Notes: generated from the sequence alone by a model not told the origin. A stretch of 64,000 nt of DNA from Patiria miniata (GCF_015706575.1 NW_024037067.1:6771909-6835908), one strand, 5' to 3'; counted from the stretch's first letter, positions 49,701 to 56,179 are shown. Made by a program: numbers and translations.

Positions 49701-52700
49701 GTGAATATCAAATTAAGCACCTCACTTAAGTTAGCAGGGTGCTAAATTTGAGTGTGACTTAAGTTTTCTCTTAAATTTGAGTTTTGTGAATACAGCCCCT
49801 GAATACCGAGACTTACTTGTACTATCCTGCCGCAGTGAGTTATTATCTTGCCACAGTAACTATCTTGTCGCGACGAGTTCATATTGCGCCGTGGCAAAAG
49901 AGTCCAGATTTTACCGAGAGATAATATCCCTCCCATTTCACAATTTAAAGCCACTCAATATTTGTTTCATATAACTGACATATAGATCCTTGTCATTTGA
50001 TATATTTTAAATCTTATTTCAACATAAAATTGGTGGAAAATGTATTCCTCTCTTCCAAACCACCCCTTCACAAAAATGTTTGAACCCAACTCTGTAGCGC
50101 TGGCTCTTTGGAACAATACGTGCGCTACGCGCAATGCTGAACGCACACACCAGCATGCATTTGCAAACAAATATAGGCTGGAGGTGCGGTAGCATGTACA
50201 GAGCGATAGCTCCATAGATATAGCGACATAGTGCTAAATCTTATTTTGGATTTTCAAGAATCCTGTTTCTGGCGATAGCCTAAATTTCAGCCGATTTTCG
50301 CCTGCTTCTCAAGAGCTGCGTTAGAGCCAGCGAATTTACACCCCTTGATGGTGTTCCAGGCCTTAGGAGCCAGTATATACTGTAAGTTTTGTTTAAATAT
50401 TCGTTTCATAAATTTAATGTAATTATTTCATTTCTAACACCAGTGAGTGTATCAAGTTGTTGTATTGTAGCTCGTGCATATTTGAATGTGTTAGCGTGGC
50501 AAATCTGCTTTTCGGGACACCTCCCATTTGGGCGGCCAGACGTCATTTGTATGGTCCAGTTGATTTACTTAACGTTTAGCCTGAAAATGCTAGGATAGGT
50601 GTTTATTATTGTATTTAATTTTTCAGGGCTCCTTATTGTGGAGCTAAATCCACGCCCCGCAATTACACCCGGATCCGCCCATTGGCTGGGGACCACTTTG
50701 ATTCACATCTAACCGTGAGGCCTATCCCGCCGGCCGTAGACGGAGGATGTGGACGTTTGGCCCTACTAGTTGCCGATAAAGTTGTGTCATCCACCACCCT
50801 ATCGTCAGTCCAAGGACAGGTTCGTGGACCGCTGGACGGAGGCTCCCACACAAGTGAACTGTTCTAGAATTGAACCTCAGGTAACCTTTAGGTTGCAGTC
50901 TCATATTGAAAAGGGATTGTTAAATATTGGAATAAGGTTTTTCTTGTCTGATCAAAATATTGCAATTGTTGAATTGTATTAAGGGAATAACAGTGTGAGG
51001 AGCCGGTCTTCACTGCGTGATAATGACTGGGTGTGGGGGTGACCGCTGTTAATGGACCGAGACAAAGTCGATCCTCACACTGTTATTCCCATTAATAAAT
51101 ACCTTTATAACGAAATAAACAGTTAAAATGCTCCAATTTTGTGACTTTTTTTCCGGCGATATTTCCAGACTTTTTTGTGTTCATGTTCATGGGCCATATT
51201 TTAGCTTAACAGCTATAACAACGTAAACTCAACAGAAACTGCTGCCGTAGCGAAACAAATTACAACAATGTTTTCATATCTTTACCTGATGGAGGAAGCT
51301 GAAATCTCGTTTACACATTCCTTGTGTCCGGAATTACAAAGATGCTTGGTTTAGGAAAGGTAAATATGTCGGTGGGTGAAGTGTTTCAAAGAAAATAAAT
51401 CGTAGATCTACGCTTTCGTCGTAAACATCCTCAGTATATACATGTACTGCACTGCTGTACGATGTCGTTTCAAAACTTCCTTATGCGCGCGCACGCACGC
51501 ATCCCTAGCAACTGTGTTGCGTACGCGCACGTCAGTCTCACACGATAGGGGTTGAGCGCATGTGCAGTGCTCAATTGTTAAAAGCTACCGCAGGACTGTT
51601 ACTATATTTTGACCAATCATTGGCTTGCATGGGGCTGAACGGGGCTGGATCAATGCTGGTTCAGGGGCTATTTATTCGCTTGTTCTTTGAAGCCGGTCCA
51701 TTATCACCGTTAATGACCAGCCACGTGATCGAGTCTTGACCAATCAGAAACCATCAACTCTCCAAGGTATTTATTAATGGCCAATAATTAGAGCCTAGAA
51801 ATTGGATTGGTTAAGCAATATTTCCCCTTTATTGATTTTTGTGTATTTGTGAAGATAGTGTAAAATAAATAATTGGCTAGTGTACATTTTACTTTCAACT
51901 ATTATTGTGTCTGAGCGTACTAAGTGATGAGACCGGGGACACATTGCGTGTGAGAGGGTAGGGGGGACCCGGGTTTGTGACAGCCTCATGTTGGTTTATG
52001 TACATAATGAGATGCATATGTGAACACTGTACACAGACCCTTTGTAAGGTTTATTGGGGGTCCATTTATAATCTTGACTGGTGGCCTTGTTTATTTCCTT
52101 TGTTTACAATTTGACTAAGCCTTAAAAACATGCATCAATTTATTAGGTGGACTTTGATGGATTGAGGTCCCATTGGCACTGAAGTAATGCTGTTAACCAA
52201 ACCTGTAAGCCATCTGTACCAACTCCATCAAAATCCCCAGCAACTCACCGGTTGATTCTGATGGAATTGGTATCAATGCACTTTGCACACTTAGATGCTT
52301 TTGGGGGAGTTTGATGGAGTCGGTCCTAATGCATTATGTGAAGCAGAGCGAGTGATGGATTTTGATGGAATTGGTCCAGTATCTAGTAAAAAACACTAGG
52401 GAGTTAGGTCTGTGTATGGTTGCATCACATTATATAGGGAGTGTAAAGAATTTTAACAGATAATGCAACATAGGTCACGCAATACACAACAGGTTTTTAA
52501 ATGATGAATGTATTGGTCTTGAAGTATGTAAAGTAATTTCATTTCATACTCAATTATGCAGTCTATGTGTGTATGCATAGCATTCTAACACAAAGACAAG
52601 GCATTTTTGAGCCAAAGACAAAAACACTGAATACCTTCCTCCTGATCTTGTTCTTCAATCACCTCTTCCTCGGAATCATACCGCTCATCTTCTTCTTCCT

Positions 52701-54774
52701 CTTTGCTGTCTGACTGAGACACCATCATATCTTCATTGTTGTCCTGAATCAACTGTGGTGAGACCTTGTTTGAATGCCTCACTGGTGAGTTGGTATTTTT
52801 GTTCTTCGGGTAAGCTACTGAGATCTTATTGCCGAATACATTTTCTCCATCAAGTCGGATTTTGGCCCTGTATATGGGTACAGTAAATACCTGTATAAGT
52901 ATCACAACCCCAAAATACTTCTTTTTTTCTCAAATGTCAAGCTCAAGGAAAATAAAATAAGCATGATTAATTATTTTAATTGTTTTATTTCTATTTTTTA
53001 CATGAATGTAGAACATCAGCCCCAATATGAAGAACAAGGCTTTGCCTTTGTGTGTGATCAACCCATGAACATACACCCAGGCCTACATTACATACCCTAT
53101 GTGGAAAAAGTTGTTTTCACTAAGTTAAGGAAAACTGGAGAAAGAACATATTTTACTCACACTGTGAAAACTCTCTCAACCCAAATGTTTTATCCTGATT
53201 TCCTTGAGTGTTCCTCTTCATTTTGCAACAGATGACCCTTACCCAAAAATGTCTCTAAACCTGTTTCCAGAGAGGGTGAAACCTTATGTGGACCTGGCTT
53301 GGTCCACATAACGTTCACACAACCTGCGTTACGTGGACCTGTTTTGTTGTCAGGTCCACATAAAGATGGTAAGGTTGGTACACACACGCATACATGCAAC
53401 TTTGCAGATGGAGTTTATAGACTACTTGCATTGATCACCTTTTATCCCTCTTCTTAGAACCTTACTTGTGGGATACATGTACGTCAGACAAAGACAAGTG
53501 GGTTATCACTGTTTCCTTTGTGCAAGTTCCCCACGTACCCTCTTGTAAAAACACACCCGTTGTGCTTAATTCATTTACCTGCTTGCTTTCTCCATATTTG
53601 GGAACTGGATGACAGCATTCTTGTAAGATACATGTATGACTTTGCCACCACAGTTTTCAGACAGTTGCTTAAGACGATTTCTTAGTTGACTGGCATCCTT
53701 ACGGCATGGAAGGTTATGTATTATGAGTGTACAGCTTTCAACACCAGATTGCTGTTACAAAGCAAAAATTTCAAATGTCACATCTAAGTCAAACTTATAC
53801 AAAATAGAGGGATGTTACAACCTGGGGTCGATTTCACAAAAGTTGTCTGAACCTACGACTCATCTTAGGACACATACAAAATACAGTTACATGAATTGCT
53901 AAACATTGAACGAAGATGACCATTCCCCTGCTGCGGCTGTATTATGTTCAAATTGGTATTTTCAAACAACAGCCATCAGAAATAAAGATTAAAAAAAAAC
54001 TCACCCCATCCCCACCCCGCCCCCACCCCCTACCCACACCCATCCCACCATCTACACATCCCCCCATCTACCCATCCCCACCCCACCCCAACCCTACTCC
54101 AATCCATATCTCCCTCGCCCCTCCCCCACCCTCCCCTATCCCACCCACCCCATCCAGTCACTCACGGCGATTAAACGTTCCATCGGTGTTTATGAAAGTC
54201 CAAGTTGGAACGCACGGCACACTTACACGTACGCAAAGGAATGTCGTGGTAAGTTTTCGCATGGCCGTGGGAAAAAAGTCTAATGGGAACATGGCTTTAG
54301 TCACTGGACCTTGATCAATACATCACATTATTCTGGTCAAAGAACTTGTATTTTTTCTAAGTAGGAATTTCAAAATTCAGCATTGCATAAATTAAAAGGT
54401 ATACTACATTTACAAGCCCCAACAATCAAGCATTTGTGAATAAACAACCATCTACTTCCCAGTTATTGCCTTCCTATATGGGTATTTTCTTAATACTTGT
54501 GGACAGGTGGATCTCCCTCTAAAATGTCCAAATCAAGGTTTAGAGCAGCTTGATTTTCAAAAGTGGTCACAACACCAGGGAAAGTAAAATGATATAGGTA
54601 CATGTACCTTAGTAGGTGATCTGTAAGGCAAGTCATGAACTAGGTCTTGGTATCTGACCACCTCGTTAGCACATGCCTTCAAAGCTTCTGATGCTTCATC
54701 TCGATGAACTAAAATGACCCGTAGGTTGTTACGATGCCGTAGGTCAGACAGGTCGCGTGCAAAATTGACATCAC
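13685..54774 (-). CDS. MARF1: MARF1 orthologue, internal 11 exons (gene span)
   Basis: MARF1 binds RNA and acts as an endoribonuclease; in mouse oocytes it lowers retrotransposon and other transcripts and controls meiosis, working with the mRNA decay machinery. Seen here in order: end of NYN nuclease, RRM1, acidic then Ser/Pro-rich linker, RRM2, LOTUS1, LOTUS2 and LOTUS3. Similarity to human MARF1 is strong from memory in all domains. Exons: 54608-54774, 53579-53751, 52635-52867, 47101-47861, 46647-46822, 42252-42332, 41540-41716, 28923-29024, 20561-20727, 18237-18448, 13685-13792. All have AG/GT borders and phases 0,2,1,0,2,2,2,2,1,0,0 at their ends join without a break. Total 2357 nt. The start, first half of NYN and last LOTUS domains are outside the window. 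Introns reach about 13 kb and are filled with repeats. Confidence 0.93.
14863..14887. repeat. Short perfect hairpin
   Basis: AGTGGTCGGG, 5-nt loop TTGTG, then CCCGACCACT. The same GTGGTCGGGC occurs once more near 14550. Function unknown. Confidence 0.6.
17081..17128 (+). repeat. 24-bp tandem duplication
   Basis: Two identical adjacent copies of a 24-bp unit starting AAGCACTGCGTG and ending GATCACAC; a third partial copy (AAACATTG) follows. Confidence 0.85.
17340..17807 (+). mobile_element. DIRS-like retroelement fossil, RNase H fragment
   Basis: Plus-strand translation has [17 protein letters not shown], the RNase H opening block with its catalytic Asp, followed by blocks that resemble the rest of RNase H in DIRS-type elements ([22 protein letters not shown]). 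About 470 bp of a longer element remain, with a few breaks. It is a different subfamily from the copies at 7349 and 57311. Confidence 0.7.
17808..17860 (+). mobile_element. End of a hAT-like poly-G element
   Basis: CAGTGGCGCACCCAGGATTT followed by a G-rich stretch resembles the CAGTGGCG ends of other elements here (7944, 33805). It sits directly at the edge of the RNase H fragment. The other end was not located. Confidence 0.45.
18237..18448 (-). CDS. MARF1: MARF1 exon J, LOTUS3 first half
   Basis: 212 nt, starts phase 1 (G+GA) and ends phase 0. Translation begins [20 protein letters not shown] and includes [19 protein letters not shown] and [14 protein letters not shown]. This is the most conserved MARF1 LOTUS signature, used in RNA (G-rich/G4) and protein contacts in this family. 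Donor ATGCAG|GTACC; acceptor AAAATAG. The ORF read through the donor gives PYPLVPVLP and is not coding. Confidence 0.95.
18449..20560. other. MARF1 intron, 2.1 kb unassigned
   Basis: Contains a short (CAAA)n tract near 18829-18846 and a small inverted repeat (TTGACTAGCGTAGTCAA near 19696). No gene recognised. The minus-strand open frame 19588-20001 has no known domain. Confidence 0.4.
20561..20727 (-). CDS. MARF1: MARF1 exon I, LOTUS2 second half
   Basis: 167 nt, starts phase 2 and ends phase 1. After the split Ser codon it reads [19 protein letters not shown], then [16 protein letters not shown] and [23 protein letters not shown] and the following VRV strand match the human LOTUS2 block (GVPLEHFITCVPGV). 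Acceptor CTTCACAG, donor ACTG|GTATGG. Confidence 0.94.
20890..21270 (-). other. Orphan open frame, unrecognised
   Basis: An open minus-strand frame continues from the LINE tail at 21339 through 20890. Its part outside the LINE has protein-like composition: [37 protein letters not shown] and [19 protein letters not shown]. It is not part of MARF1, since the flanking MARF1 exons join directly. It may be a relic of an unrelated gene or element, or chance. No function proposed. Confidence 0.25.
21282..22763 (-). mobile_element. LINE with internal loss of RT domain (3' part)
   Basis: Minus-strand translation shows the endonuclease block [20 protein letters not shown], a GDFNA-like stretch in another frame, QLDHIIVRK, then the post-endonuclease linker ([39 protein letters not shown]). 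Next comes [17 protein letters not shown], which is normally the very C-terminus after RT. The entire RT is missing: about 21470-21490 joins linker and tail directly. It ends near 21282 in an (ATG)n tail. Several stops and shifts. Upstream part continues at 25184 beyond an inserted transposon. Confidence 0.8.
22764..25183. mobile_element. 2.42-kb TIR DNA transposon, target TTAG, superfamily unresolved
   Basis: The ends are 28-bp inverted repeats with one mismatch: GGGCAGTTTCACGGGAAAGG plus TTGCAAAA (22764-22791) and its complement (25156-25183). Both sides have TTAG (22760-22763 and 25184-25187). Removing the element and one TTAG restores an uninterrupted LINE endonuclease frame (STREA next to NFSFWSGYP), which shows it is an insertion. 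If the outer G belongs to the element the duplication is 3-bp TTA, as in PIF/Harbinger; with 4 bp it would suit Sola- or Academ-like families. No transposase is visible, so it is probably nonautonomous. It contains seven copies of a 16-bp motif. Confidence 0.85.
23312..24785. repeat. Seven dispersed copies of TGTTCAGGAAAGGACA
   Basis: Direct copies at 23312, 23479 (first base changed), 23890, 24428, 24591 and 24770; one inverted copy, TGTCCTATCCTGAACA, at 24072-24087. Each direct copy is followed within about 2-16 nt by TTTAAC, and several are preceded by GTTAAA, so the full module is roughly palindromic. Spacing is irregular (160-540 bp). The AGGAAAGG core resembles GGGAAAGG in the terminal repeats, suggesting but not proving a transposase-binding role. 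Confidence 0.85.
25184..25750 (-). mobile_element. LINE 5' part (endonuclease start)
   Basis: Upstream half of the LINE at 21282-22763. Minus-strand translation reads [20 protein letters not shown] at about 25190-25250, the ETxL endonuclease block, and before it a degraded N-terminus (LGTFDARQG near 25410). The 5' border is not sharp; the sequence to about 25750 is GC-richer than the surroundings and may be 5' UTR. Confidence 0.65.
25957..25981. repeat. (AC)n microsatellite
   Basis: About twelve AC dinucleotides. Confidence 0.95.
26258..26640 (-). mobile_element. Poly-G hAT-like nonautonomous element, partial
   Basis: Contains AATGTCCGCCTGT and TGTTAATAATTGTCGAATTTG-type blocks that occur in reverse order and orientation at 33930-34015, plus matching TGATGAAACCCC and poly-C at 26598-26620. 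G/C homopolymer runs mark both sides (26280-26300, 26376-26387, 26608-26619). The terminal CAGTGGC seen at 33805 is missing, so this copy is truncated. Confidence 0.65.
26805..27035 (-). mobile_element. LINE 3' end with (ATG)n tail
   Basis: Minus-strand translation gives [26 protein letters not shown], a [18 protein letters not shown] block and SAAAAQ then stop, the typical C-terminus of CR1/L2-like LINEs. An (ATG)n tract follows (26800-26820 as CATCATCAT). Only the last 75 or so codons remain; strongly 5'-truncated. Frame is mostly open, with one shift. Confidence 0.75.
27040..28922. other. MARF1 intron, 1.9 kb unassigned
   Basis: AT-rich. The small open frame at 27994-28200 has no recognisable domain. 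Nothing else seen. Confidence 0.4.
28923..29024 (-). CDS. MARF1: MARF1 exon H, LOTUS2 first half
   Basis: 102 nt, phase 2 on both sides. Translation: [18 protein letters not shown] then [15 protein letters not shown], matching the human PFVILSLKTFAPQVHSLLQ block. Acceptor CAATACAG, donor ATCAG|GTACC. Alone it lies between introns of about 8.2 kb (to exon I) and 12.5 kb (to exon G). Confidence 0.93.
29830..30110 (+). mobile_element. CR1/jockey-like LINE fragment (linker before RT)
   Basis: [20 protein letters not shown], then [20 protein letters not shown] and SSKPIRKAT, the conserved linker just before the RT domain. About 280 bp, one frame shift, truncated on both sides before RT motifs appear. 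Confidence 0.7.
30816..31481. mobile_element. Palindromic (GAGTC)n element
   Basis: Two clusters of GAGTCGAGTC / GACTCGAGTC (30840-30990 and 31311-31465) flank a 320-bp core with no coding. Because GACTCGAGTC is its own complement, the clusters can pair with each other and with themselves. Possible ends are CAGAG at 30816 and CTCTG at 31477-31481, but the flanking 8 bp do not match, so a transposon origin is only inferred. Confidence 0.55.
31730..32660. repeat. Tandem array, period about 155 bp, six units
   Basis: ACCCTTTTAGGGGCGTGGCA-like blocks occur near 31790, 31955, 32110, 32258 (reduced), 32403 and 32565. Each is followed by a poly-A/poly-G stretch, TTATGCCCAC, a TTGTTCCCACAT-like block and ACAGACAT-ATTCATGA. 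Units differ by about 20%. Confidence 0.85.
33060..33740. repeat. TGACGTCA-rich dispersed repeat, copy A
   Basis: Contains several TGACGTCA palindromes, the ACTTCCGGTTTCAACCGGAA palindrome near 33241-33262 and CAAAGATTAAATCTAT. It aligns with 40230-40500. A block of about 100 bp (AACACATCCCGGT ... CCAATCGG) occurs twice within it (33464-33535 and 33606-33675), and a related scrap is at 45900-46010. Confidence 0.8.
33805..34130 (+). mobile_element. Poly-G hAT-like nonautonomous element
   Basis: Starts CAGTGGCAGATCCAGGAATT at 33805 and has G runs at 33918-33932 and 34036-34056. It shares CAAATTCGAC-ATTATTAACAC and GGCGGACATT blocks with the inverted copy at 26258-26640. The right end is not resolved. 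Confidence 0.6.
34131..36060. other. MARF1 intron, 1.9 kb unassigned
   Basis: No gene or known element recognised. Confidence 0.4.
36064..36240. repeat. GGATC-rich palindromic segment
   Basis: Inverted repeat CGCGTTTACACT (36149-36160) and AGTGTAAACGCG (36226-36237). To the left and between the arms, GGATC/GATCC words recur many times, allowing multiple alternative pairings. Probably part of a small inverted-repeat element whose left border is unclear. Confidence 0.55.
36241..37395. other. MARF1 intron, unassigned
   Basis: No gene or known element recognised. Confidence 0.4.
37396..37688. mobile_element. 293-bp hAT-like MITE with poly-G
   Basis: Ends CAAGGGCAGATCCGG and (complement) CAAGGGCGGATCCAG, inverted at 37396 and 37688. 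Flanked by ACTGCCCG (37388-37395) and GCTGCCCG (37689-37696), 7 of 8 identical. Long G run at 37409-37425 and paired GGCCCCCC/GGGGGG blocks inside. Confidence 0.7.
37697..38582. other. MARF1 intron, unassigned
   Basis: A run of about 22 G lies near 38315-38336. No gene recognised. Confidence 0.4.
38583..38787. mobile_element. 205-bp palindromic MITE
   Basis: Perfect 20-bp terminal inverted repeats CAATGGACCGATCCAGTAAG (38583-38602) and CTTACTGGATCGGTCCATTG (38768-38787), continuing imperfectly inward as CCCCGCCC / GGGCGGTG. Its left part matches, inverted, a block inside the hAT-like element at 5519-5602. Flanks show no clear duplication. Confidence 0.75.
39000..40500. repeat. Tandem repeat, period about 584 bp, TGACGTCA-rich
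   Basis: AGAGGGCGCTC anchors at about 39006, 39593 and 40176, giving a period of 583-587 bp and 2.6 copies. Each full unit has GATGACGTCACCTGTAA, a TGCCTAGGCAGACACTC block, the TTCCGGTTTCGACCGGAA palindrome or a variant, GTCACGTGATTTTGCAC, and a pair of TGACGTCA about 10 bp apart (GATGACGTCATTGTGACGTCA). Related to copy A at 33060. Confidence 0.9.
40501..41539. other. MARF1 intron, unassigned
   Basis: Nothing recognised. Confidence 0.4.
41540..41716 (-). CDS. MARF1: MARF1 exon G, LOTUS1 second half and linker
   Basis: 177 nt, phase 2 at both ends. Reads [20 protein letters not shown] then [18 protein letters not shown] and a Ser/Pro linker ending [22 protein letters not shown] matches the human LNVSDLYKLTDTVAIRE block. 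Acceptor GATTTTAG; donor TTCAA|GTATGT. Confidence 0.93.
42252..42332 (-). CDS. MARF1: MARF1 exon F, LOTUS1 first half
   Basis: 81 nt, phase 2 at both ends. Translation [20 protein letters not shown] then KTSFERR, corresponding to the first helices of human LOTUS1 (SILQDAPACCLPLFKF). Acceptor TTTCAACAG; donor CGCAG|GTAATC. Short, but both phases and the homology agree. Confidence 0.9.
42333..43329. other. MARF1 intron, unassigned
   Basis: Nothing recognised. Confidence 0.4.
43330..44370 (-). mobile_element. DIRS-like retroelement fossil, ORF1 (Gag-like) region
   Basis: Minus-strand open stretches resemble the first ORF of DIRS-type elements: an acidic N-terminal part ([14 protein letters not shown]), then [16 protein letters not shown], a basic/polar [18 protein letters not shown] block and a PFTKWLFGDDL-like block ([10 protein letters not shown]). 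About 1 kb survives with few breaks, so it seems younger than the other DIRS-like pieces. No RT or recombinase is attached. Weaker plus-strand frames here are shadows. Confidence 0.65.
44371..46646. other. MARF1 intron, unassigned
   Basis: Contains a 14-bp unit (GTCACTCTGTAACG) three times in tandem at 45413-45454 and a scrap of the TGACGTCA repeat family at 45900-46010. The plus-strand open frame 46064-46423 has a basic stretch but no known domain. Confidence 0.45.
45413..45454 (+). repeat. 14-bp tandem triplication
   Basis: GTCACTCTGTAACG at 45413 and 45427 and GTCACTCTGTAATG at 45441. Confidence 0.9.
46647..46822 (-). CDS. MARF1: MARF1 exon E, RRM2 second half
   Basis: 176 nt, phase 0 in and phase 2 out. 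Reads [20 protein letters not shown] then [19 protein letters not shown] and [12 protein letters not shown]. It supplies RNP1-like strand (YQAVVRV), helix 2 and the last strand (LLHVSL) of RRM2; human has YQLKAVVQMENLQDAIGAV. Acceptor GTGATTAG; donor CTCAG|GTAAAC. Confidence 0.94.
47101..47861 (-). CDS. MARF1: MARF1 exon D, inter-RRM linker and RRM2 first half
   Basis: 761 nt, the largest exon; phase 1 in, phase 0 out. The first 210 or so residues are Ser/Pro/Asn-rich low-complexity linker ([17 protein letters not shown] at the start; [15 protein letters not shown] late), poorly conserved. The end reads [19 protein letters not shown] then [13 protein letters not shown], the RNP2 strand and first helix of RRM2, as in human QVSNIDYRLSRKELQQL. 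Acceptor TTTGTCAG, donor TGCAAG|GTGAG. The plus-strand frame 47372-47767 is a shadow. Confidence 0.93.
47862..48852. other. MARF1 intron, unassigned
   Basis: Nothing recognised. Confidence 0.4.
48853..49801. mobile_element. 949-bp inverted-repeat element
   Basis: Left end CAGGGGCCGCATTCTCAAAAC and the complement of the right end CAGGGGCTGTATTCACAAAAC match at 17 of 21. Inner parts of both arms share CACTTAAGTTAAGT and AAGTGGGG(C/T)-type blocks (49005-49020; 49650-49690). No coding inside. Flanking 8 bp are not duplicated convincingly. Confidence 0.65.
49802..50982. other. MARF1 intron, unassigned
   Basis: Nothing recognised. A few small open frames without domains. Confidence 0.4.
50983..51090. 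repeat. Perfect 19-bp inverted repeat, 108-bp span
   Basis: GGGAATAACAGTGTGAGGA (50983-51001) and TCCTCACACTGTTATTCCC (51072-51090). The interior contains further partial complementarity. A related GCCGGTCCATTATCACCGTTA block is at 51695. Likely a small palindromic element. Confidence 0.8.
51091..52634. other. MARF1 intron, unassigned
   Basis: TTTGATGGA-like words repeat loosely at 52150-52370. No gene recognised. Confidence 0.4.
52635..52867 (-). CDS. MARF1: MARF1 exon C, RRM1 end and acidic linker
   Basis: 233 nt, phase 2 in, phase 1 out. Reads [19 protein letters not shown], the last helix and strand of RRM1 (human KRMENEDVFGNRIIVSF), then [16 protein letters not shown] and an acidic tract ([19 protein letters not shown]). 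Acceptor ATATACAG; donor GAAG|GTATTC. Frame read through the donor gives no homology. Confidence 0.94.
52868..53578. other. MARF1 intron, unassigned
   Basis: A plus-strand open frame at 52963-53235 ([16 protein letters not shown] ...) is antisense to the intron and has no domain I recognise. A 20-bp-scale inverted pair around GGTCCACATAA (53295-53360) is present. Confidence 0.4.
53579..53751 (-). CDS. MARF1: MARF1 exon B, RRM1 first part
   Basis: 173 nt, phase 0 in, phase 2 out. Reads [38 protein letters not shown] and [22 protein letters not shown]2 is LIIHNL; RNP1-like strand is NAVIQFP. Human has LLYVYNLP ... NRLRRLSDNCGGKVLSI. Acceptor GTAACAG; donor AGCAG|GTAAAT. Confidence 0.95.
53752..53999. 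other. MARF1 intron, unassigned
   Basis: Nothing recognised. Confidence 0.4.
54000..54165. repeat. C-rich low-complexity tract
   Basis: About 160 bp of CCCCACCC/CCATCC words on the plus strand; the minus strand, which is the MARF1 sense strand, is correspondingly G-rich and could form G-quadruplexes in pre-mRNA. The proline-rich open frame here is an artefact of composition. Confidence 0.85.
54166..54607. other. MARF1 intron, unassigned
   Basis: Nothing recognised. Confidence 0.4.
54608..54774 (-). CDS. MARF1: MARF1 exon A, end of NYN ribonuclease domain
   Basis: 167 nt, phase 1 in and phase 0 out. Reads [38 protein letters not shown] and [17 protein letters not shown]. The DVNF Asp is a conserved metal-binding acid of the PIN-like NYN nuclease, and DLSDLRHR is a MARF1 hallmark. 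Acceptor TTTTACTACAG; donor ACTAAG|GTACATG. The preceding codon is split, ending GT. The exons with the first half of NYN were not found up to 64000. Confidence 0.94.
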
Positions 54775-55591
54775 CTGTAGTAAAACAGAGCTGAATTTTC
54801 ATATTTGCGAATCAGATTCTGGTATCATTAAGCAATTAGGCATTATGATGTTCTAATCACCCTTTGAACATGTCCTGAATTTGAGCAATTTTGGTTAATA
54901 TAAATTGTCTACAGCATTTTCTACAGAGTGGTTCACTGTATGAATCGCATATTACAGGTGTTTTAAGATTGAAATATCTAAACAAATTATTTCAAATAAA
55001 ATTCATGACACATCTTCTGTTCAATTGTTCAACCTAACAGGGTGCAGGGGTGGGGGGAGGGGGTGCAGGGAGGGGCAAGTGGTTGTTAAGGGATATGTGG
55101 GAAGAAAAGCACATTTTCTTTTGAAGGCATGATAACCTATTAAGGTCAAATTCTGAAAAAAAATACTGCCAACTTTAATTAATGAACTACATGATATCAT
55201 TTATCAAATAGGAAAGGGAAGGGGTTCAAATCATTAATATCATCGCCAAGCAACTTTTTTTTCACGATGAGCCATTATAAACTTTTAGACTTGTGTTTTG
55301 CAATTGCTTTGATACCAATTTTATAAACATTAGACACAGTGTTTGAGCAAAATGTCAAATTTCAATGTGGGGTACCAAAAGAAAATACACTGACACTCAA
55401 TGAACACAAATGAAAATGAAAATGCATCAATTACAATAAAAATGCATCACTTAAAAAGAAAACGCAACAATAACATAATCAGGAAGCTTTATGAAACCAT
55501 AGGCTTCACTAGGCCTCTCTGACAAAAGGGCAACCAGGTTTTCACACAGAATGCAAGTGTCAATGAGTTTTTGTTTTTAAGGCACTGGTTT
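54775..55591. other. MARF1 intron, unassigned
   Basis: A G-rich tract lies at 55038-55077. Nothing else recognised. Confidence 0.4.
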
Positions 55592-56045
55592 CATTGTGGG
55601 GCACTGTGGTCCAATGGTTACTGTGTTCGACTCATGTGCCAAGGTACATGGGATTCGAATCCTGACGGGGAACATGGTGCTTGTGTTCTTGGGCAAGGCA
55701 CTTTACTACAATTGCCTTTCTCCACCTAATCTAATTTTTTTTGTATTTATCTTATTTTTTCATCACTTTTTAATATTTGATATGATGTTTAACTAATTTT
55801 TATTGTTCGATGTATTCTTAATGTGTATTATTTACAGCAGACAGGTAAATTTTCCATTTTATTTTTGAAAACGGATAATAAATAATTGAATTGAGTATAA
55901 ATGGGTACCTGTGAAGGTAGAGACTAAATTGGACTGACCTCAAAGAAGCTGCAAAAAATAATGGTCTCATTCCTGATGAACAGGGATAATTGTAAAGCAC
56001 TTTGACACCTTAGGTATAGGGCACTATATAAGCACCACATCTATC
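55592..56045 (+). mobile_element. tRNA-derived SINE, composite
   Basis: The head has a polymerase III A box TGGTCCAATGG (55607-55617) and B box GATTCGAATCC (55651-55661), about 34 nt apart, in a sequence resembling a tRNA. It is followed by CTTGGGCAAGGCACTTTAC, common in metazoan SINE bodies, a T-rich middle, and a 3' part AAAGCACTTTGACACCTTAG with GGGCACTATATAAGCACCA at 55995-56038 that resembles a LINE-derived tail. The head could be a decayed tRNA pseudogene alone, but body and tail argue for a SINE. Confidence 0.7.
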
Positions 56046-56179
56046 AAGTCTTCTGTTTGGATGTTTGTCGGATGTTTGGTTGGGTGTTTGTTGTTGTGAG
56101 GTTTGGTCCAACTTAGATTTTTTCAACGTTTGTTATTAAGCGATTGCGACCCCGGGTCCTCTCTCTTACGTACGTACGT

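Noticed and set aside
53916-54314. Proline-rich plus-strand frame of 132 codons
   Set aside because: Low-complexity C-rich tract; intronic and antisense to MARF1.
55595-55670. A tRNA gene
   Set aside because: A and B boxes are present but the body continues into SINE-like sequence and I cannot fold a clean acceptor stem by eye.
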